Shown here: positions 56,960-64,000 of the stretch, one piece after another | Numbering within the stretch: position 1 is the first letter of the stretch | Layout: the number at the start of each line of letters is the position of its first letter | Assembly: GCA_029718625.1 (NCBI GenBank) | Contig: CM056380.1 | Location: 12,169,493 to 12,233,492, forward strand | From: Synaphobranchus kaupii | Lineage: Eukaryota > Chordata > Actinopteri > Anguilliformes > Synaphobranchidae | Direction of reading: 5' to 3' | DNA length: 64,000 nucleotides | The notes under the pieces: generated by a model | Told to the model about the DNA's origin: nothing | The model's database searches: none | Seen by the model: only the letters and a program-made list of their open reading frames with translations | Translations under genes and position numbers: made by a program

Positions 56960-58118
56960 TTTGCATATAAGCGTATGGGGTGACGGGTGTGCTACTGTGC
57001 TTTTATGAGTTTGTATATAAGCGTATTGACTGGGGTGTGCTACTGTGCTTATATGAGTTTATATGTAAGCTTATTGACTGGGGTGTGCTATTGTGCTTAT
57101 ATGAGTTTATATATAAGCTTATTGACTGGGGTGTGCTACTGTGCTTATATGAGTTTGCATATAAGCGTATGGGGTGACTGGGGTTTGCTACTGTGCTTAT
57201 ATGAGTTTGTATATAAGGCGTATTCACTGGGGTGTGCTACTGTGCTTATATGAGTTTGTATATAAGCGTATTGACTGGGGTTTGCTACTGTGCTTATATG
57301 AGTTTGTATATAAGCGTATTCACTGGGGTGTGCTACTGTGCTTATATGAGTTTGTATATAAGCGTATTGACTGGGGTTTGCTACTGTGCTTATATGAGTG
57401 TGTATATAAGCGTATTCACTGGGGTGTGCTACTGTGCTTATATGAGTTTGTATATAAGCGTATTCACTGGGGTGTGCTACTGTGCTTATATGAGTTTGTA
57501 TATAAGCGTATTGACTGGGGTGTGCTACTGTGCTTATATGAGTTTGTATATAAGTGTATTGACTGGGGTGTGCTACTGTGCTTATATGAGTTTGTATATA
57601 AGCGTATTCACTGGGGTGTGCTACTGTGCTTATATGAGTTTGTATATAAGCGTATTGACTGGGGTTTGCTACTGTGCTTATATGAGTTTGTATATAAGCG
57701 TATTCACTGGGGTGTGCTACTGTGCTTATATGAGTTTGTATATAAGCGTATTGACTGGGGTTTGCTACTGTGCTTATATGAGTGTGTATATAAGCGTATT
57801 CACTGGGGTGTGCTACTGTGCTTATATGAGTTTGTATATAAGCGTATTCACTGGGGTGTGCTACTGTGCTTATATGAGTTTGTATATAAGCGTATTGACT
57901 GGGGTGTGCTACTGTGCTTATATGAGTTTGTATATAAGTGTATTGACTGGGGTGTGCTACTGTGCTTATATGAGTTTGTATATAAGCGTATTCACTGGGG
58001 TGTGCTACTGTGCTTATATGAGTTTGTATATAAGCGTATTCACTGGGGTGTGCTACTGTGCTTATATGAGTTTGTATATAAGCGTATTGACTGGGGTGTG
58101 CTACTGTGCTCATATGAA
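56960..58118. repeat. 48-bp VNTR, unit C (about 24 copies)
   Basis: Same unit. A 384-bp (8-unit) higher-order repeat is visible: the order of variant units around 57271 recurs at 57655. This yields stop-free frames of 299-378 codons, which I regard as artefacts. Confidence 0.95.
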
Positions 58119-58352
58119 CATCCTTAGATGAACTCCCGTAAGAAAAAAAGGGAAAAGCCTTGTGCCCAAACGTGTCTCCATCAAAGAGGCACTGGTGTCG
58201 GCAAGATGAAGAAACATGAAAAAAGAGAGAAAACCAGGACGAAAATATACAATGCAAAACTCCAATGTTCAGCCCACACACTCAAACGAGAAGTTTCAAG
58301 ACTGACCTTGAGGCAAAAAACGTTTAGATGCAAAAAGTTTTATTAAAAAGTA

Positions 58353-58396
58353 GAACGAACGACGCGCGTTTCGGTGTGTCTTCGTCAGGTTCGTTC
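58353..58396 (-). ncRNA. Hammerhead-ribozyme-like motif, unit C
   Basis: Copy of the unit A motif, same sequence. Confidence 0.4.
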
Positions 58397-58936
58397 GTGA
58401 AACACAGGTGACTCATATCATGTTGTAGAAACAACACTGAATATCAATTAAGTTAGTCATTCACAATAATGGTTACAACAGGAAACAATTAACGTGGGTG
58501 GCGATGACATCTGGTCTCCTCCAGTCGTCTGGGGGTGTCCCTCGCTGTTTGTAAAGTTCGTTTTGCTGAAGTTTCTTGTGGTCAGTTAGGGCAGTGCTGC
58601 AAGCTCGCTATTTTCCACGTGGGTTGAAGTAAACTTAGTCACCGCAAGGCGAGCTAAGTCAGCGGCCCCTTGGAGAGCCATGTTCTCTGTGTTTTCACAG
58701 AAGTCTCCTCAGCAATAGCAGCAATCCACTGCGTTCTGTGAACCCCAGTATTAGGAGAACTCCAAAGAATTGTGGGAGTTCCGGAGCTGTGTGAACTCCA
58801 CAGTGTTGTGGGAGTCCCAGGGAAAAGTGACCAAGTCCGCTGGATGCAAGGGCGAGAAGAGCCTGAGCGATGGTCGTCACTCAGTTTTATTAACTTGGTG
58901 GGGGGAAGGGAACCTTCACACCCACAGTTCTTATAT

Positions 58937-59527
58937 AGGCTGCATCCCAATTCGCCCTTCGCACTTCAAATGCGGGTGCCCGCGAGAACCTCCAGGGGCT
59001 TAGTGTGTCCCATTTCTTATTTTGTGTTTCGCAAGGGTACTCTCGAGAGCCGCCATGAGCCCTTGATGCGCCCCTCTAGCAAATCCGCATCAGACCGCAC
59101 TTTTCAGAGGGGTATTACCCCAAATCCCCTGCGAAATTGTGATGTTTCTGTTTCTAACCAATCACAGAGGACTTGAGCCAAGCAGTTAGGCTACACACCT
59201 GATTCTACTAATTAACCACTAATTTGATTAATCAATGTTTGATTAGTAGAACTCCTGTGTGTATCTACTTGGTTTTGAACAAAAGCGTGCACAAACACCA
59301 GTAGTTTCTGGATAAGATTGAGGATCCCTGATCTTCACCTTTTTTTTTCACCCATAACTTTATAGAACAACAGGAATTTTGACCGAGCTTTTTCATGCAG
59401 TGTATACCAATTCTTTCCTTTTAAACCCATGCACCCTCGTGCACTTGCACACCTTGAGTGCACACCCTCTGACGTCACCATAGTGCGGTCCTGAAGGAGG
59501 ACCTTAGGGCGAATTGGGACGCAGCCT
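58937..59527. mobile_element. TIR element AGGCTGCATCCCAATTCGCC, unit D
   Basis: Same insertion as in the other units. Confidence 0.75.
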
Positions 59528-60041
59528 TTGTTCTGTGTTCACACCGGTTCACTGTGAGATGAGGATTTTAAACGCCGCGGGCGCAGATGACGTCATCAGA
59601 CACGCCTCCATGTACTTATAGTGACAGTCAGCGTTTGTGTAAGGACTGTCAGCTGGCTGTCGGTCCCTGCAGCAATATGCGTCTACATGGGCGTGTGCAC
59701 AACATGCGTACACCCTCCTCCTGTCTGTTACACACACAGGGGCACGCACAAAACATGCATGAAAATATCAAGATTAGCCTACAATGTGAAATTTTATTGT
59801 GTATATCAAAAAATGCATAATAATAAAAGGGTCCATCGGTCAAGGACCACATACAAACTTCTATCATCTCCTGGCAGCTGAGCTAGAGATGAATGCCTGC
59901 TGTCCCTATATGCACTCCTATATAGAATGAACACATTCAAGTCCCCGTCGCACCTGTCAGCCAAGAACGGGTAAAACAGGAGTTCACGGTGAAGTTTGGA
60001 TATCCTGGGGTTCTGCCCCAGCAGAGAACGCTGTTATATAT

Positions 60042-60326
60042 GTGAAACATAAGGGAGCCCACTCCATCAACATCCTGGCGATGCGCAATGCTACGTGTAA
60101 GGTTACGCACATATTTGCTAATTATCCTGGATCATCCTGGATCAAGCTATGGCCAATAGTTCCTGTAATCTTCCGAGGGGACAATGGCTATCCATTAAAA
60201 ACTTTGCTGGTAACACCTATGTCATGCCTAATGCACAAATTGACATTCAATCAAAAACTCAAGACAACAGAGTGGTGTGCAGAAAATGTTCTTCAGATGT
60301 CTGGAACATTACAATACAGCATGTAA
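60042..60326 (+). pseudogene. PIF/Harbinger transposase remnant, unit D
   Basis: Duplicate in the partial fourth unit; same frame and same defects. Confidence 0.7.
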
Positions 60327-60816
60327 GTAAATGGAATGGTTCTGACTGAAAAAAGTTAAAAACTCTGTCCAGTGAAAATGGTATTTTTTGTTTTTCAAAT
60401 AGCCTACGGTCCTGGGGATTCGCTGTGCATGCGTTTTTTCGATACGGTTCAAAAAACTGAGATGAATAGAAATTTCACCATTTAAACTGAATTTTTAACA
60501 CTATTCTTCCTTTACCAGGTTTCCATACTTTCTGCAATTAATGCCCCGCTGATTTCACACATATTCCATAACTGACCAAAACTAAAAGAGAACGAAGGGT
60601 CTAATTAAGGAAAATAAGCATTTAAACAACAATTAGAGACAATTAAGTATAATGTGCTGCATTATAGTATTTTAAAGGGGAATTCCGTTTTTTTTCGACT
60701 TGGATCTATGTTTAAGAACTATTTCTAACATTCTGATGGGTAGCCTAATCATAAAGATCTTTCATTTTCGAGATTTGGTCAACAAAAGAAATTTATTCAC
60801 TGAAATGTTTTATTAA

Positions 60817-62316
60817 AGAGATACTGCAGAGGCTTTTCTAAGGCCTTTTTTACCGCTTCAATTTGAACTGGAACTCGTGAGTGGGTGTGGTCATATGACG
60901 ATGGTGCCACGTAGTCATATTATGAATATTTATACGGTCAAGGAGTGAAAGGGTGTGTCTTGGTGAACTGACTCAGGCCCCCACTGGACTCAGCCCCCTT
61001 CCTGCTCTCTCCTCACAACTACGTCTTCGCAATCGAGGAGAGGACCGGGGATGTAACCGAATGGTAGAGCTAACGTTACCTAGCTAAGTTAGCTTGTTTG
61101 TCTGCCTAAAGTAACGTTACTATTAAATGTATTCAAATAAACAGCAAAACCCAGTCATACAGTAACGTTAGTATATTGAACATAGCTGGTTGTAGCGCCC
61201 AGCTCCACTTGGTCCGGAGAGAATTGATATCATTTATTAGCTAACATTATTCATAAATGATAGCGATAACTAGCTATCTAGCTAAGTTACCAGTTCTCTG
61301 GACCAAACGGGGCTAAACTCACACACAATAGTCTCTCGGCAGATTATGAAAGCTAACAGAGCCGGTGGCGTTACACCGAGGAACGATATATCTCTGACTC
61401 CTTGGCATAATGCAGGCAAGTTAGCTAAAGATACCAAAGTAAGACGTTGTAGATGAATAACTCTATGGCTACGTTCACACTGCAGGTAAAAAGTGGCACA
61501 GATCCGATTTTTTCCTCAAATGTGACACAGATCAGATTTTTTTTTTAATGTAATTGTGATCAGTGAAAATCACATTGAATCTGACATTTCCAATTCTCAT
61601 TTGGGCACTTTTGAATGTGGTATTAGATGCCCATACATAACCGATTGTGTCAAAGCGACCCCAGTCTGTCAGATCGGAATTAATGTGACTTTTTACGTCA
61701 TTTTTGATGCAGCGAGCAGGGCATTAGAACATCTACGCACGGGCTAGTTAACTCACTATTGTACAGGGTAGGTTATCAATAGATTCACATTATATTATCA
61801 TGTGTTGTCATTTTAGATAAGTGGTAAATGTGCAAAGCAGTGGATTTTTTTTGGGCACAAACGATACACCATAATAAGTCGAAAGTAGGCAACGTTTTTA
61901 TATCATTCGCGGACAGCTGCGTTAGCCATTTTGTGATTTTAAATAATGTTAGAACTGTCCATATTATTGTCTTGGTTTGTTGCACGGTATTCATTATTCA
62001 CGGGTTTCTCATGTAGCTGCTTACCAAACTTTATGGTTGTCGGTCCAATAGTGTGACAATAGTTTAATCTAAGGGTGCGCAGTGATGTTAGGCTATATGT
62101 TACACATGAAGTTGAACAGATGTGTCATGTGATAGCTTTTTTATATTGTGTATTTTAACACGGCTGGAACGTTGTATTGACCATCCCGGAACTATCCGTT
62201 TTATAAATGTTATATCGACTGGTCTCACTAGCCAAACGGCCGAGCGCTCCATTTTCTTAACTCGCCCGTCCTCATAATCACTCGCCCAGGCGAGTGAGCG
62301 AGGTTAATTTCATGCC
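60817..62316. mobile_element. TTAA-target element (left end) interrupting unit D, right end not seen
   Basis: AGAGATACTGC at 60817 follows TTAA (60813-60816). Units A-C show the uninterrupted TTAA (for example 43818-43821), so this is an insertion. The first 180 bp are similar to the TTAA MITE at 21606. The sequence beyond 61010 (CTAGCTAAGTTAGCTTG-type) has no frame of note. No matching right end is found before the LTR at 62317, so the boundary is arbitrary. Confidence 0.55.
61467..61745. mobile_element. hAT-like MITE fragment (ACGTTCACACTGCAGG type)
   Basis: The start TACGTTCACACTGCAGGTAA followed by CAGATCCGATTTTTT and repeated GATCxGATTTTT blocks is familiar from fish hAT-type non-autonomous elements. 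The short frame 61556-61747 has no domain. Confidence 0.4.
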
Positions 62317-64000
62317 TGTCATGGTTTTAAACCCTGTTTCCCCATGCGGTCGTTTGCCTCGGTGGCCACGCGAGGGCGCTGCCCTTTTGGTGGATGCTTG
62401 CTCCGCCCTGCTGAGTTTGCGGAGTTTCTGTTTAAGCATTTACACCTGTTCTTAGTCACCTGAGAGTTATATAAGCCTACCGCTTCCTTCGTTCGGGGCT
62501 TCGACATTAATTGTTTATTGTTCTTTGTTTGTACTGTGGTGTTGTTGGTTGTGAGTTCTCGTACCGTTTTGGCTACTCGCCTATTTTTTGCGTCTCTGTT
62601 TAGAGGCAGGGCTTATTTCTTACTGGCTTGGTAGTTGATTATCTCGTAGAAGTTTTGGGACCGTAAATCTCTGCTCTATTTTGCCCTGTTAGTGCTTTTC
62701 CTCCGTGTATGGAGTTTTGGGCGATTCTGTTCAGAACTGTAGTTCTGCTCGCCCTTCGGCACATGTCTTCCCATAGGGAGATCGGGTGTTTAGCTTCTAT
62801 TTAGTTTCTTAGCTCGTAGAAGTATAGTAGTAGTTTCTCTGGTCCATTTTCGCCTGTTAAGGGTTCTTATTGAGAGACCTGGCGTTTTGCTTCTACTCTA
62901 TTCCGTGTTACTGTGAGCCAGTAAGTAGCCTTGGTACGTATTTCCCTGTTTGGTCCTTCTCGTGGACTACGTCTCCTTTGTTGTGAGCCAGGGTTTTTAT
63001 TTGTATTTGAGAGGCTGTCGTGCTATTAAGTTTGCGTAGGTCTTTTGTTGCAGCCGTCCTATACTCCCTAACTACCTGCGGGACGATTCTCTCCGGGTGT
63101 TAGCCTCCTAGTTTATGGAGCTTGGGCTATGTTGTGGACGTGTTTGTGTTTGACTGCGTGTTTTGCTTAAAATAGCCTCGGAACGTTAAATCTCAGTTCC
63201 TGCTCGCCTCGTTACATTTCACCTTACTGAGAGGCTGTCGTGCTATGTTGCGTAGGTCTTTTGTTGCTGCCGTCCTATACTCCCTAACTACCTGCGGGAC
63301 GATTTTGTTTGGAACTGTTGTTCTGTTTTCGTTCTCCGGGTGTTAGCCTCCTAGTTTATGGAGCTTGGGCTATGTTGTGGACGTGTTTGTATTTGACTGC
63401 GTGTTTTATTAAACTAGCCGTGGAACGTTAAATCTTGGTCCCATTTCGCCTCGTTACTTATTTATTTACTGAGAGGCTAGGGCGGTTGTTCCAGTTTAAG
63501 CTCGCGTTAGTCTATGGATAGTAAAGTTATGGGACGACGGTGCTCTGTCGGCTCACCTGTAAAATGTTTCTCTCTCTTGGGAGATCGGGTGTTTACCCCT
63601 TTGTTTTCTGTATTGGACTGCGAGCCTATTCTCGCCATGGAACGTTAAATCTGTTCCTGTTCGCCTCGTTACATTTCCTCATCTTAGAGAGGCAGGGCGC
63701 TTATTTTCGATTCATCTCGCGGTCTAGCCGGTAAATGTCTGGTACTGCCTGTCCTGTTTCGTTCCTTTCGGTGCCTTTTCTCCTTGCATGGAGTTTGACG
63801 ATTTTGTTTGGAACTGCTGTTCTTTTCGTCTTTTGGCGCATGTCTTCCTATATGGAGGATTGGGCGATTTTGTGGACACGTTTGTGTTTGACCGCGAGTT
63901 TGAGAGTAGCCTGGAACGTTGGATCTGTTCCTTTCGCCTCCGCTATTACTCATTCTATCGTATTATTTTGCAGTGTTTGTTTGTGTTTTATGTTTGTCTT
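62317..64000 (+). mobile_element. Second copy of the long LTR-like element, cut by the window end
   Basis: Starts TGTCATGG like the element at 36071 and is collinear with it, including the TATA-like TTATATAAGCC at about 62468. It has an additional about 220-bp tandem duplication (63007-63450, each containing CCGTCCTATACTCCCTAACT). The right end is outside the window. Confidence 0.7.

Larger units (their letters stand above)
52644..58492 (+). repeat. 5.6-kb tandem segmental repeat, unit C
   Basis: Starts 5598 bp after unit B. The unit is longer (5849 bp) because its 48-bp VNTR has about five more copies. Confidence 0.95.
58493..60816 (+). repeat. 5.6-kb tandem segmental repeat, partial unit D
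   Basis: Matches units A-C up to the TTAA at 60813-60816, where another element starts. It has a deletion of about 60 bp near 59855 relative to B. The LRR-exon half of the unit is not present in the window. Confidence 0.93.

Noticed and set aside
57145..58281. 378-codon minus-strand frame (and plus frames of 317 and 299 codons) as a repeat protein gene
   Set aside because: It is the 48-bp VNTR read in stop-free frames on both strands. The 16-codon period guarantees persistence. Copy number differs between blocks and no promoter, splice or domain evidence exists.

Overview
This is a vertebrate genomic window, most likely from a teleost fish. The evidence is a spliced, intron-rich NLR gene of the fish-expanded NLR-C (NLRC3-like) family, with FISNA and NACHT domains in one large exon. 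Around it is a typical fish transposon load: hAT, PIF/Harbinger, Tc1-like, TTAA-target and Penelope-like elements, LTR elements, a tRNA-like SINE and a defective endogenous retrovirus. I see no prokaryotic features, rRNA or tRNA genes. Species cannot be fixed from the sequence alone.

Layout. 1-7665 is non-genic: fragments of a non-LTR retrotransposon with 57-bp tandem repeats; a 2.6-kb near-palindromic foldback element with a perfect 9-bp target duplication (1614-4222); a small hairpin MITE; a Tc1-like end; and GT-rich repeats interrupted by hAT-like sequence. The NLR gene then runs on the plus strand from about 7666 to beyond 56809. A start-codon exon (ATG at 7751) is followed by twelve near-identical 111-bp exons (8142-19277), a 49-bp exon, a PYD exon (24441-24684) and a 2.0-kb FISNA-NACHT exon (25548-27567). 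Last come three almost identical 261-bp LRR exons (45337, 50949, 56549). All phases agree, so the frame can run through every exon. The 3' end of the gene lies outside the window.

The introns hold most of the unusual material. The introns between the 111-bp exons are filled with a 58-bp minisatellite of roughly a hundred units, into which a Penelope-like element, a TTAA-target element and a BED-finger hAT element have inserted. The 17.8-kb intron after the NACHT exon holds Harbinger and hAT elements and an antisense endogenous retrovirus (32159-39800). A TIR element split the retrovirus gag gene, and that TIR element was itself split by a 1.7-kb solo LTR. From 41423 to 60816 a roughly 5.6-kb block is tandemly repeated three full times plus a partial fourth. 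Each full block carries one LRR exon, a 42-bp VNTR, a 48-bp VNTR whose units each contain a hairpin, and remnants of a PIF/Harbinger transposase. The window ends in a TTAA-target element and a second copy of the long LTR.

Biologically, the locus looks like an innate immune receptor gene growing at both ends by tandem duplication: N-terminal linker exons by 1.6-1.9-kb blocks, and the LRR sensor region by 5.6-kb blocks. Repeats sit at or near several exon junctions and even inside the NACHT exon.
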